A DNA stretch of 64,000 nucleotides from Diplonema papillatum (Eukaryota; Euglenozoa; Diplonemea; Diplonemida; Diplonemidae). Numbering within the stretch: position 1 is the first letter of the stretch; the number at the start of each line of letters is the position of its first letter. Below, piece after piece: positions 53,165-64,000 of this stretch. Under the pieces are notes generated by a model. The model was not told where the DNA came from, did no database searches, and saw only the letters and a program-made list of their open reading frames with translations. The stretch is taken from NCBI GenBank assembly GCA_030068145.1, contig JAPJBO010000314.1, positions 62,001-126,000 of the forward strand, in the 5' to 3' direction. The position numbers were made by a program, and so were the translations under genes.

Positions 53165-53960
53165 CTCAATGTACCCAGCCAAATTTGACTGAAAAACAGT
53201 GTAACCTCAATGTAGCCAGCAGAATCCGACTGAAAAACAGTGTAACCTCAATGTAACCAGCCTAATTTGACTGAAAAACAGTGTGCCCTCAATGTAACCA
53301 GCCAAATTTGACTGAAAAACAGTGTAACCTCAATGTAACCAGCCAAATTTGACTGAAAAACAGTGTGCCCTCAATGTAACCAGCCAAATTTGACTGAAAA
53401 ACAGTGCACCCTCAATGTAACCAGCCAAATTTGACAGAAAAACAGTGTACCCTCAATGTAACCGGCCGAATTCGACTGAAAAACATTCTGAAAAACAGTG
53501 TAACCTCAATGTAACCAGCCAAATTTGACTGAAAAACAGTGCAACCTCAATGTAACCCGCAGAATCCGAGTCAAAAACAGTGTAACCTCAATGTAACCAG
53601 CCAAATTTGACTGAAAAACATTCAAATTTGACTGAAAAACAGTGTAACCTCAATGTAACCAGCCTAATTTGACTGAAAAACAGTGTACCCTCAATGTAAC
53701 CAGCAGAATCCGAGTCAAAAACAGTGTAACCTCAATGTAACCAGCCTAATTTGCCTGAAAAACAGTGTAACCTCAATGTAACCAGCCAAATTTGACGGAA
53801 AAACAGTGTACCCTCAATGTAACCAGCCAAATTTGACAGAAAAACAGTGTACCCTCAATGTAACCGGCCGAATTCGACTGAAAAACTTTCAAATTTTACT
53901 GAAAAACAGTGTAACCTTAATGTAACCAGCCAAATTTGACTGAAAAACTGTGCAACCTCA
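53165..53960 (+). repeat. 41-bp minisatellite (~19 units)
   Basis: The unit is CAGTGTAACCTCAATGTAAC + CAGCCAAATTTGACTGAAAAA, with variants (TGCACCC, CAGAATCCGACT) and some partial units. It begins directly after the RNase H relic and ends where the 71-bp array begins. Confidence 0.92.
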
Positions 53961-53964
53961 ACAG

Positions 53965-55985
53965 TGGTTACATGCTGGTTACAAGTGGTTACAGCGGTTA
54001 TGTCGATTCATCGTGGGAATGCTAAGCGCGTAACGAACCACTCTCTAGGAAGGTGTTGGGCACCGGATTCAAAGGAATCGGACAACAAAAAGTTCCGCAA
54101 GTTAAAGAAAACATGGCAGCAAGTCCCTTCCGAAAGGCGACGTCCACCGGGTACACCACGTTACAGACTGGTTACACTCGGTTACAGTGGTTACATGCTG
54201 GTTACAAGTGGTTACAGCGGTTACATCCCGGTTACAGACTGGTTACACTCGGTTACAGTGGTTACATGCTGGTTACAAGTGGTTACAGCGGTTACATCCC
54301 GGTTACAGACTGGTTACACTCGGTTACAGCGGTTACATGCTGGTTACAAGTGGTTACAGCGGTTACATCCCGGTTACAGACTGGTTACACTCGGTTACAG
54401 TGGTTACATGCTGGTTACAAGTGGTTACAGCGGTTACATCCCGGTTACAGACTGGTTACACTCGGTTACAGTGGTTACATGCTGGTTACAAGTGGTTACA
54501 GCGGTTACATCCCGGTTACAGACTGGTTACACTCGGTTACAGTGGTTACATGCTGGTTACAAGTGGTTACAGCGGTTACATCCCGGTTACAGACTGGTTA
54601 CACTCGGTTACAGTGGTTACATGCTGGTTACAAGTGGTTACAGCGGTTACATCCCGGTTACAGACTGGTTACACTCGGTTACAGTGGTTACATGCTGGTT
54701 ACAAGTGGTTACAGCGGTTACATCCCGGTTACAGACTGGTTACACTCGGTTACAGTGGTTACATGCTGGTTACAAGTGGTTACAGCGGTTACATCCCGGT
54801 TACAGACTGGTTACACCCGGTTACAGTGGTTACATGCTGGTTACAAGTGGTTACAGCGGTTACATCCCGGTTACAGACTGGTTACACTCGGTTACAGTGG
54901 TTACATGCTGGTTACAAGTGGTTACAGCGGTTACATCCCGGTTACAGACTGGTTACACTCGGTTACAGTGGTTACATGCTGGTTACAAGTGGTTACAGCG
55001 GTTACATCCCGGTTACAGACTGGTTACACTCGGTTACAGTGGTTACATGCTGGTTACAAGTGGTTACAGCGGTTACATCCCGGTTACAGACTGGTTACAC
55101 TCGGTTACAGTGGTTACATGCTGGTTACAAGTGGTTACAGCGGTTACATCCCGGTTACAGACTGGTTACACTCGGTTACAGTGGTTACATGCTGGTTACA
55201 AGTGGTTACAGCGGTTACATCCCGGTTACAGACTGGTTACACTCGGTTACAGTGGTTACATGCTGGTTACAAGTGGTTACAGCGGTTACATCCCGGTTAC
55301 AGACTGGTTACACTCGGTTACAGTGGTTACATGCTGGTTACAAGTGGTTACAGCGGTTACATCCCGGTTACAGACTGGTTACACTCGGTTACAGTGGTTA
55401 CATGCTGGTTACAAGTGGTTACAGCGGTTACATCCCGGTTACAGACTGGTTACACTCGGTTACAGTGGTTACATGCTGGTTACAAGTGGTTACAGCGGTT
55501 ACATCCCGGTTACAGACTGGTTACACCCGGTTACAGTGGTTACATGCTGGTTACAAGTGGTTACAGCGGTTACATCCCGGTTACAGACTGGTTACACTCG
55601 GTTACAGTGGTTACATGCTGGTTACAAGTGGTTACAGCGGTTACATCCCGGTTACAGACTGGTTACACTCGGTTACAGTGGTTACATGCTGGTTACAAGT
55701 GGTTACAGCGGTTACATCCCGGTTACAGACTGGTTACACTCGGTTACAGTGGTTACATGCTGGTTACAAGTGGTTACAGCGGTTACATCCCGGTTACAGA
55801 CTCGTTACACTCGGTTACAGCGGTTACATGCTGGTTACAAGTGGTTACAGCGGTTACATCCCGGTTACAGACTGGTTACACTCGGTGACAGTGGTTACAT
55901 GCTGGTTACAAGTGGTTAAAGCGGTTACATCCCTGGTTACACCCGGTTACAGTGGTTACATGCTGGTTACAAGTGGATACAATTC
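53965..55985 (+). repeat. 71-bp minisatellite (~25 copies), open in three frames
   Basis: The unit GGTTACATGCTGGTTACAAG + TGGTTACAGCGGTTACATCC + CGGTTACAGACTGGTTACAC + TCGGTTACAGT is itself built of ~12-bp GGTTACA motifs. The 71-bp period is exact and copies are nearly identical. No stops occur in the three + frames, giving 600-codon ORFs with a 71-residue period. Not evidence of a gene. A diverged first stretch (53965-54160) is interrupted by unique sequence. Confidence 0.95.
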
Positions 55986-56222
55986 TGCCGCTTAGAAAGT
56001 CCACACCCGCACTTGGCAAGTATACCAGTGGTTCACATACCCTGTTCTTGTTGATTGCGTGGAATGTAGAATGCAACCAGAATCACACTCCACAATAGCA
56101 TTCGATTGCGTGGAATGTAGAATGCAACCCAGAATCACTCTCAACATAGCATCCGATCGCGTAGAATGCGAGCAAGATCGCTTGACAGGCAGCGCACCCA
56201 CCAAACTTGCACTCACACACAG

Positions 56223-56450
56223 GATGCGGTGCCGCTCACAGCGGTCAGCCGGCCGGAGGACACTGTCGAGGTTGACCTGGCGACCGTCCCGCGTTCGGAA
56301 GAAGCAGACGAGACCCACGAACCGCCGCCGCCTGCTCTGCACGAGCCGCCGAGACAGCAGCAGCAGCAGCAGCAGCAGCAACAGGAAGCCTCCGACCCGC
56401 AGCCGGGGGACCCGGGAAGAGGCGAGGAAGACAACTTCATGTTCGATTGA
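56223..56450 (+). CDS. Last exon: polyglutamine, acidic C-terminus (proposed VPS10 exon 6)
   Basis: The acceptor ACTCACACACAG ends at 56222. The frame encodes DAVPLTAVSRPEDTVEVDLA, an acidic/proline-rich stretch (ETHEPPPPALHEPPR), Q10, then EASDPQPGDPGRGEEDNFMF and D-stop (TGA 56448-56450). It opens in phase 0, matching exon 5 of the VPS10-like gene 12 kb upstream. An acidic unstructured tail would suit a sorting receptor but could also end a nuclear protein. Its 3' two thirds are the seed of the array that follows. The assignment to VPS10 is inference. Confidence 0.45.
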   Translation, partial: DAVPLTAVSRPEDTVEVDLATVPRSEEADETHEPPPPALHEPPRQQQQQQQQQQEASDPQPGDPGRGEEDNFMFD

Positions 56451-56666
56451 TGACGCGTCCCTCGGCCGGGACCTGAAGCTGGCTGCTTCTTTTTTTTACC
56501 GTGCACGAAAAGAATGTTGGAAGAAAGAGAAAAAAAAGGGCCGCGCCGTCAACCACAGCTTGCAACGCTTGAGTCGGAGGCAGCACAGCGCCAACCTCCC
56601 CGTATTTGCATTCGGAAGGACCGGACCAGACCCACGAACGACCGCCGCCTCTGCAAGAGCCGCCGA

Positions 56667-56704
<38 letters not shown>

Positions 56705-57273
56705 GAAGCCTCCGACTCGCACCCGGGAAGAGGCGAGGAAGACAACTTCATGTTCGATTGATGACGCGTCCCTCGGCCGGGACCTGAAGCTGGCTGCTTC
56801 TTTTTTTACCGTGCACGAAAAGAATGTTGGAAGAAAGAGAAAAAAGGGCCGCGCCGTCAACCACAGCTTGCAACGCTTGAGTCGGAGGCAGCACAGCGCC
56901 AACCTCCCCGTATTTGCATTCGGAAGGACCGGACCAGACCCACGAACGACCGCCGCCTCTGCAAGAGCCGCCGAGGCAGCAGCAGCAGCAGCAGCAGCAA
57001 CAGGAAGCCTCCGACTCGCACCCGGGAAGAGGCGAGGAAGACAACTTCATGTTCGATTGATGACGCGTCCCTCGGCCGGGACCTGAAGCTGGCTGCTTCT
57101 TTTTTTACCGTGCACGAAAAGAATGTTGGAAGAAAGAGAAAAAAGGGCCGCGCCGTCAACCACAGCTTGCAACGCTTGAGTCGGAGGCAGCACAGCGCCA
57201 ACCTCCCCGTATTTGCATTCGGAAGGACCGGACCAGACCCACGAACGACCGCCGCCTCTGCAAGAGCCGCCGA

Positions 57274-57308
<35 letters not shown>

Positions 57309-57830
57309 GAAGCCTCCGACTCGCACCCGGGAAGAGGCGAGGAAGACAACTTCATGTTCGATTGATGACGCGTCCCCCGGCCGGGACCTGAAGCTGGCTG
57401 CTTTTTTACCGTGCACGAAAAGAATGTTGGAAGAAAGAGAAAAAAAAGGCGTCGATCACAGCTTGCAAAGCTTGAGTTGGAGGCAGCACAGCGCCTACCT
57501 CCCCGTATTCGCATTCGGAAGGACCGGACCAGACCCACGAACGGCCGCCGCCTGCTCTGCAAGAGCCGCCGAGGCAGCAGCAGCAGCAACAGGCCTCCGA
57601 CTCGCAGCCGGGGGACCCGGGAAGAGGCGAGGAAGACAACTTCATGTTCGATTGATGCCGCGTCCCCTGGCCGGGACCTGAAGCTGGCTGCTTCTTATAC
57701 CGTGCACGAAAGAATGTTGGAAGAAAGAGAAAAAAAAAAGAAGAAAAAAGGCCGCTCCGTCAACCACAGCTTGCAACACGCTTAAGTCGGAGGCAGCACA
57801 ACGCCACAACCCCGTATTGCCCCTTCCCCA
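56451..57830 (+). repeat. Tandem array of the preceding last-exon end (4 further copies)
   Basis: Units of ~290-310 bp repeat the polyglutamine/acidic end of the exon at 56223. GACAACTTCATGTTCGATTG occurs near 56431 (the exon), 56741, 57040, 57345 and 57635. In the exon's frame the copies still read QTHERPPPLQEPPRQ-Q(n)-EASDSHPGRGEEDNFMFD-stop, with different CAG numbers. The intervening part (GGCCGCGCCGTCAACCACAG, CTTGCAACGCTTGAGTCGGA) also occurs alone at 14550-14640. The last unit is incomplete. Confidence 0.92.
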
Positions 57831-57867
57831 GCAATAGTTTTCTGCTAAACCATTTGACCCCGAACGG

Positions 57868-58215
57868 ACGGAGCGGGAATAATTGTCCAGCGCGCAGAAA
57901 AGCTTTCCGGGGAAATCGTTGGGTCAAAGTCGGGAGTGTTACGACTCCGAAATGCTCCCTGGAACACGTCTCTTCACAGCAGCAAACGTTGATCCTTTTT
58001 GACGTGTCTTTTCGCTGAAGGCCCCCGTGTCCGTACATTGTCCAGCGCGCAGAAAAGCCTTCTGGGGAATCGTTGGGTCGAAGTCGGGAGTGTTACGGTT
58101 ACGACTCCGAAATGGGAAAACCTGGTGCTCCCTTGGAAAGGTTTCGTAACACGTCTCTTCACAGCAGCAAACGTTGATCCTTTTTTGACGTGTCTTTACG
58201 CTGAAGGCCCCCGTG
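57868..58215 (+). repeat. ~160-bp tandem duplication
   Basis: TTGTCCAGCGCGCAGAAAAG ... CAGCAGCAAACGTTGATCC ... GGCCCCCGTGT occurs at 57879-58034 and 58037-58218, the second copy with ~25 extra bases (GGGAAAACCTGGTGC). Confidence 0.85.
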
Positions 58216-58413
58216 TCAAACTGGACTCCACTCGGGTTTGCGGGTTTGCGGGTTTGCGGGTTTGTGGACTAAAGCTGGAACGGGTAAAACCCAGCCCCAT
58301 TTTTGGGGGTGTCCCAAGTTTTACCCGGTTCAGCAATATTCCAATTACGGTATTATATATCCATAATCATGTTCCCCGTCCGTAAAAGGTTAACTATCCT
58401 CTTCCTCCAGGCA

Positions 58414-59636
<1,223 letters not shown>

Positions 59637-59692
59637 GGATGTTGACAACGTGGGCTATACTCCGCTTCAGGGGTTACCCGAAATTGAATTCC

Positions 59693-59952
<260 letters not shown>

Positions 59953-60124
59953 ATGAGCTACATTCCGCGCAGGGATTACCCACAACTGAGATCTAACACG
60001 CACGAGCTAGTCTATCGGCCTTTAACCTCTGTGGATTCCTTCTGGCAAATCTCTCTGTGGATTCAGCCACCTAGCCTACGGCGGGGGAAGTTTTACCCCA
60101 GCAGACCTTCGGTGATTTTACCCG

Positions 60125-60245
60125 CTTTTTTCTTTTTACCAAACATGCAATGTTGGAGGAAATAAGAACGCGTCACAGGCCATCCACGGCGTTTCCTTGC
60201 ACCCTGTACCAAGAAAGAAACGTCCAGGGCAAAGCGTTCAACGAA
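60125..60245 (+). repeat. Interspersed repeat family E, copy 3
   Basis: Near-identical to 631-754. It continues into GCGCGTCTTATTTTTCAG, unlike the 755-2040 insertion, so it serves as the uninterrupted reference. 60246-60885 contains a family B fragment (60418-60466) and no recognised gene. Confidence 0.8.
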
Positions 60246-60884
60246 AGCGCGTCTTATTTTTCAGTACACGGTGGCGGAGCTGAGCGCTAGCAATCCAGCT
60301 ATCCTCAGAAGGAGCTGGAGTTGAATAGGGGTGCGCTGCGGCTAAAAAATGAGTGTAATCGTACACCCGAAAAGCGAAAAAGCGAGCAACGCCCACTTTT
60401 CAACTCCGGCTTTGGCCGAAACACGGCGCAGACGGGACCAGTGCAGTGCTGAGCACATATCCATTTCACTCGAATGAGCTCGGCGGCTCCGGGATCCACC
60501 CATAGATGGGATGCAGAGATCTGAAGTGGTGACACATTGATGTCCACAGGCCCCGGATGATGCAGTCGTCTCTTCTTGAAGGAAGGGTTGACCCTTGAAG
60601 TTTGAACTTGATATGCAGCAACATTCGTTGACGATCTTTTGCACGCGTCGTGTCATGCTTCGGTCGCTTCTTGCCCCGCGTTCTGTTTGTCTCCGGTGCG
60701 CGCTTCACGCAGCTGTGGAGTCTGACGAGGCCGAAGAATAGTAGCAGTTGTCGTCAGGCCTCGAATGGCAGTGAGAAACAAAATGCAGGAGTGGAGGGTA
60801 GACGCAGGCGCCAGGGCCCTACGAGGAACTGGAGACAGACTCCCAGGATACTTCGCTGCTGTCGTCGGAGGTGTCGCAACGTAC

Positions 60885-61053
60885 CTGTCAGTGAGCCGGT
60901 CCGTCCCTGTCTCTTGAAACTGCATCGAAGTGCCTGCTGTTTATCACAGTGAATCACGGTCCACCACGGTCTAACGTGGAGGTCCATCCCTGGTGCTGCA
61001 TTCTTCGGTCTATCACGGTCTATCAAAGAGGGGATGGACCGGCTCACTGTCAG
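60885..61053. mobile_element. 169-bp inverted-repeat element
   Basis: CTGTCAGTGAGCCGGTCC at 60885-60902 and the reverse complement of 61036-61053 (CTGACAGTGAGCCGGTCC) differ at one base; similarity continues to TCCC.TCT.TTGA. Internal short inverted repeats (TATCACGGTC). Target duplication not resolvable. Confidence 0.55.
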
Positions 61054-61202
61054 TGAACCACGAACCAGAACTGACTGCTACCCTCTGCAGTTCTTTTGTG
61101 TCGCTGGGAACTTCTTGCCTCCAGTCTTCCCGCGGGCTCGCAACAAAAACTACGCAGTTCTTTTCCTGAACACCCGCTCTTTGCCCCGTTTTTATTTTAC
61201 AG

Positions 61203-61480
61203 AAGCGCCAGCTTGAAAGGAAATGCTCGACGATGCTGCCCGACAAAGAACAGAAGGGATCCCAAGTGCTGTAACTACCGAACCACGTGTTGAACGGACG
61301 TGAGGTCATACGGGTCTACCCCTACACAAAACACAACAGGTCAAAGTCCTGAGTGAGAAAACAACACACGGTGGTGTAAGCGAAGAACAAATCAGATCGT
61401 GTTTGTATTGTATTAGCCCCTTACCACCTCTATATTTCCTCCCTTCCATTCGGAGTCGAAGCAGCTACGTCGAGTATTTT
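61203..61480 (+). repeat. Interspersed repeat family A, copy 3
   Basis: Near-identical to 2125-2400 and, inverted, to 6875-7162. Confidence 0.85.
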
Positions 61481-61534
61481 CGCCTTCTCTATGTCGCGAT
61501 GGGAGGACAGGTCCCTCAACACCTCACACACTTT

Positions 61535-61745
61535 GTAGTAGTAGTAGTAGTAGTAGTATGTGTCGTCTGCCGAAGCAGCCGGAGACAGCAGGCGCAGGGG
61601 GCAGGTCTTGCTTTACAATTCTCTTCTTCATGGAGACCCGCCCCCGGCAATCCCGACTGTCCAATCACTGTCGAGAAAGGTTTGTGCCCTAGAGTGATGA
61701 GGTGGTTGACCAGGCCCCCACGAAGCCTTATACACAACACGGCTA
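61535..61745 (+). repeat. Interspersed repeat family F, copy 2
   Basis: Begins with a TAG trinucleotide run and is the reverse complement of 43727-43925. 61746-62640 beyond it shows no gene; GTAAACGTTCCTTC occurs at 62440 and 63569, and AACGTTCCTTCGACTCTGCC also at 62651. Confidence 0.75.
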
Positions 61746-62639
61746 CAACACGAGGATGCAGCCCTGCTTAGGTGTGCATTCAGCCATCACAGGGCCTCAG
61801 ATCTCGCTACTTGACCTGACACAGCTGCCACCCAGAAGGCCGCAGCAGTAACCTTCGCAATGAAGGCACGCGCGGCTGAGTGTATGTAGGCGATCCATAC
61901 AACAGCTGCATCAGACGCAGCTTGATCCGAGAGCTCGCTAGGGGAGGTGACGCTGCTCACCTGCCAGTCTCACAACTGACTGGCTGCCCCGCACACTTTG
62001 TAAAAACAGAAAACAATTGACTCTAGCCCTTCGCAAAACTCTGGAGACAGGGGACCCTTTCACTCTACCCGTCTCTTTTTCTCACTCTCTCGCTCTCAGT
62101 CTCGCTTCCCTCTCCTGTCGCCCGCTTCTGCTGCTGTATGGTTTCTTTTCATTGCCCAGTCGTAGACGGTAGGCTTGAACGTGGCTGCCCTAGGTCTTCC
62201 AAGTAACAGCGTCGTTTCGCGACCCCCCGCAGATGCGCGAGTAGCAGGACAGTGTTTGCGTTCAAATGGTTCGAGCGCAGCGGCAGCAGAAAATGCCTAC
62301 AAGAAAACAGTTTTTCGAAACATCGCAAGAAGAAACAGATAGCGTTGCCACTAAGTAAAGCAACCGACACGCACATACCTACACGCACTACCACCAGCAT
62401 GAGTCAAATATGCACACCTACTTGTCTTGACTAGACAAGGTAAACGTTCCTTCGACTCTGCCTGTGGCGGTGTGACGTTTCAGGCCGCTTCGCTGCCAGC
62501 GGCGGTCTCGGTGTTGCCGCGGTTGATGGGGGTGCTATTCTTTGTGGGGGCACCGGAGCGTGCCGCTTCCTTCGTGGCGGTTTGGGTCGTTGGCGGCGTC
62601 GGGTTCTTCTTCGGCGCTTGCAGTCTTCATTGCGTCCTC

Positions 62640-63560
62640 GGCACTGCTTAACGTTCCTTCGACTCTGCCTGGTTCGTTCTCGGGTGGTCACTTGTTTCGT
62701 CCTCGGGTGGGTCACTTGCCGCGGGTGGTCCCTTGGTTCGTCCTCGGGTGGTCACTCGATTCGTCCTCTTCTTGATTCGTCCGCGGGTGGTCACTTGTTT
62801 CGTTCTCGGGTGGTCCCTTGGTTCGTCCTCGGGTGGTCACTTGCCTCGGGTGGTCCCGTGGTTCATCCTCGGGTGGTCACTTGCCTCAGGTAGTCACTTG
62901 ATTCGGGTGGTCCCTTGGTTCGTCCTCGGGTGGTCACTTGCCTCGGGTGGTCACCTGGTTCGTCCTCGGGTGGTCACTCGATTCGTCCTCTTCTTGATTC
63001 GTCCGCGGGTGGTCCCTTGGTTCGTTCTCGGGTGGTCCCTTAGTTCGTCCTCGGGTGGTCACTTGCCTCGGGTGGTCCCTTGGTTCGTCCTCGGGTGGTC
63101 ACTTGCCTCGGGTGGTCCCGTGGTTCGTCCTCTTCTTGATTCGTCCGCGGGTGGTCACTTCGTTCGTCCTCGGGTGGTCACTTGCCTCGGGTGGTACCTG
63201 GTTCGTCCTCGGGTGGTCACTCGATTCGTCCTCTTCTTGATTCGTCCGCGGGTGGTCACTTGTTCGTCCTCGGGTGGTCACTTGCCTCGGGTGTCACTTG
63301 CCTCGGGTGGTCACTCGATTCGTCCTCTTTTTTCTTGATTCGTCCGCGGGTGGTCACTTGGTTCGTCCTCGGGTGGTCACTCGATTCGTCCTCTTCTTGA
63401 TTCGTCCGCGGGTGGTCACTTTCGTCCTCGGGTGGTCACTTGCCTCGGGTGGTCACTTGCCTCGGGTGTCACTTGCCTCGGGTGGTCACTCGATTCGTCC
63501 TCTTTTTTCTTGATTCGTCCGCGGGTGGTCACTTGGTTCGTCCTCGGGTGTGTCACCCCT
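62640..63560 (+). repeat. TCGTCCTCGGGTGGTCACTT minisatellite
   Basis: About 920 bp of ~20-bp units (TCGTCCTCGGGTGGTCACTT, GCCTCGGGTGGTCCCTTGGT, TTCTTGATTCGTCCGCGGGT) in varying order. 63275-63400 and 63440-63560 are near copies. Open frames are repeat by-products. Confidence 0.92.
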
Positions 63561-63925
63561 GTTCTTCACTGGTAAACGTTCCTTCAGCTCTGCTTGCGGT
63601 GGCGGTGGTGCAGGACTACTGCCACATGGGCGAACCAATCCGGCACGCATATACAATGTAACCTCGCCGTCTCACAAAGCCCGCAAGTAGTATGCACAAA
63701 CTACACAACAAGGGGCTCGGGTATCACTACTTACCATTAAACTATCCCACAAAAGTACCCTTTTGACGATGATCACGCGAGAGACTTAAGCGAACTTTCA
63801 CTCTGAACCACCCACACGACAGCTCTCCACCTGTTTATTTCATTTTCCTTCAAAGAAAAACACCAATCCGTTCTTCGCTTTCCAACACACACAAAAACAC
63901 AAAAAAAAGCAACACAAAACCCAAA
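63561..63925 (+). promoter_or_regulatory. Upstream region and leader of the gene at the window end
   Basis: Contains AAGCGAACTTTCACTCT (63788-63804), the end motif of family H repeats, then a pyrimidine-rich stretch and an A/C-rich leader (CACACACAAAAACACAAAAA, CACAAAACCCAAA) directly before ATG. A similar A/C-rich leader precedes the VPS10 start. No clear TATA box. Confidence 0.4.
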
Positions 63926-64000
63926 ATGTCTTTCGTCCGCCAGTCTGTCAGAGCCGCTGTCGCCAGAAGCGTTGTGTCGAAGCGAGGTGTGCACGCGTGG
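63926..64000 (+). CDS. Start of a probable nuclear-encoded mitochondrial protein (partial)
   Basis: The ATG at 63926 gives MSFVRQSVRAAVARSVVSKR followed by GVHAW at the window edge. Five arginines and one lysine, no acidic residue, alternating hydrophobic and basic positions and a KRGVHA-type end are typical of a cleaved mitochondrial presequence. The frame is open to base 64000 and the leader before the ATG resembles a real 5' UTR. The mature protein is outside the window, so the function is unknown. Confidence 0.6.
   Translation, partial: MSFVRQSVRAAVARSVVSKRGVHAW

Larger units (their letters stand above)
44190..56222 (+). other. VPS10 gene intron 5 (proposed)
   Basis: 12 kb between exon 5 and exon 6, phase 0 at both ends. 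It holds foldback elements, hairpin clusters, a tyrosine-recombinase-like ORF, a tRNA-like sequence, an RNase H relic and two minisatellites. An additional exon could be hidden; if so, exon 6 would still need phase 0. Confidence 0.4.
20612..56450 (+). other. VPS10: VPS10/sortilin-like receptor gene, full span (6 proposed exons)
   Basis: Proposed exons: 20612-21439, 26406-26882, 34389-35210, 38831-38985, 44033-44189 and 56223-56450. Phases at the five junctions are 0, 0, 0, 2 and 0, each matching on both sides, with GT and AG at every edge. The joined product is about 888 residues: signal peptide, VPS10 beta-propeller with Asp-box repeats, cysteine-rich 10CC region, one transmembrane helix and a cytosolic tail. 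VPS10/sortilin proteins are type I receptors that sort hydrolases between the trans-Golgi, endosomes and vacuole or lysosome. Exons 1-4 are secure by domain order; exon 5 rests on phase and tail-like sequence; exon 6 rests on phase and an acceptor, and other small exons could lie in the 12-kb intron before it. Confidence 0.75.

Noticed and set aside
52070..53182. 370-codon minus-strand ORF
   Set aside because: It is the shadow of the + strand RNase H relic, whose catalytic motifs are clear. The antisense protein has no recognisable features.
53964..55995. Three overlapping 600-codon ORFs in the + frames
   Set aside because: Artefact of a 71-bp unit without stops. All three frames encode the same rotating peptide.

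Overview
This is nuclear DNA from a eukaryote. The genes are split by GT-AG introns, there is a receptor of the sortilin/VPS10 family, hAT and TA-target DNA transposons are present, and there are pieces of eukaryotic small- and large-subunit rRNA. Coding exons are GC-rich at third codon positions, while introns and spacers are packed with satellites and nested mobile elements. A protist or alga with a repeat-swollen genome fits best; I cannot name the lineage from the sequence alone.

Layout. (1) 1-4858: the 3' part of a gene for a cysteine-rich type I membrane protein (exon 1-628, intron with a retroelement-like insertion, last exon 4467-4858). About a dozen tandem copies of its transmembrane/tail end follow, up to 6850. 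(2) 6875-19410: spacer with an interspersed repeat, an 18S 3'-end fragment, a satellite, miniature transposons, an antisense RNase H relic, a 447-bp tandem duplication of which only one copy carries a transposon, a 43-bp minisatellite, and a 3.3-kb array built from a 28S rRNA fragment plus a 54-bp minisatellite. (3) 19459-57830: one very long VPS10/sortilin-like receptor gene. I can join six exons with matching phases (20612-21439, 26406-26882, 34389-35210, 38831-38985, 44033-44189, 56223-56450; about 888 codons over 36 kb); the last two joins are less sure than the first three. Its 5' end is preceded by two truncated tandem copies of promoter plus exon 1, and its last exon is followed by four tandem copies of its own C-terminal coding end. 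Its introns hold a hAT element with an intact 992-aa transposase, a miniature hAT with a perfect 8-bp target duplication, a 2.9-kb TA-target element with a decayed DDE transposase, a 3.3-kb satellite, two different 33-bp arrays, two foldback elements, a tyrosine-recombinase-like ORF between inverted repeats, and 41-bp and 71-bp minisatellites. (4) 57830-63925: spacer with an RNase H retroelement fragment between two long (CA)n tracts, more copies of the interspersed families and a minisatellite. (5) 63926-64000: the start of a gene whose first 25 residues look like a mitochondrial presequence.

Three themes stand out. First, gene ends are amplified: the C-terminal exon ends of both membrane-protein genes, and the 5' end of one of them, are tandemly repeated with the reading frame to the stop largely kept. 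Second, several insertions can be read with their empty site still present elsewhere in the window, which fixes the element ends and target duplications without a database. Third, unrelated inverted-repeat elements carry G/C homopolymers of 7-15 bases at or next to their tips.

Most long open frames here are by-products of tandem repeats with no stop in the unit and should not be read as genes.
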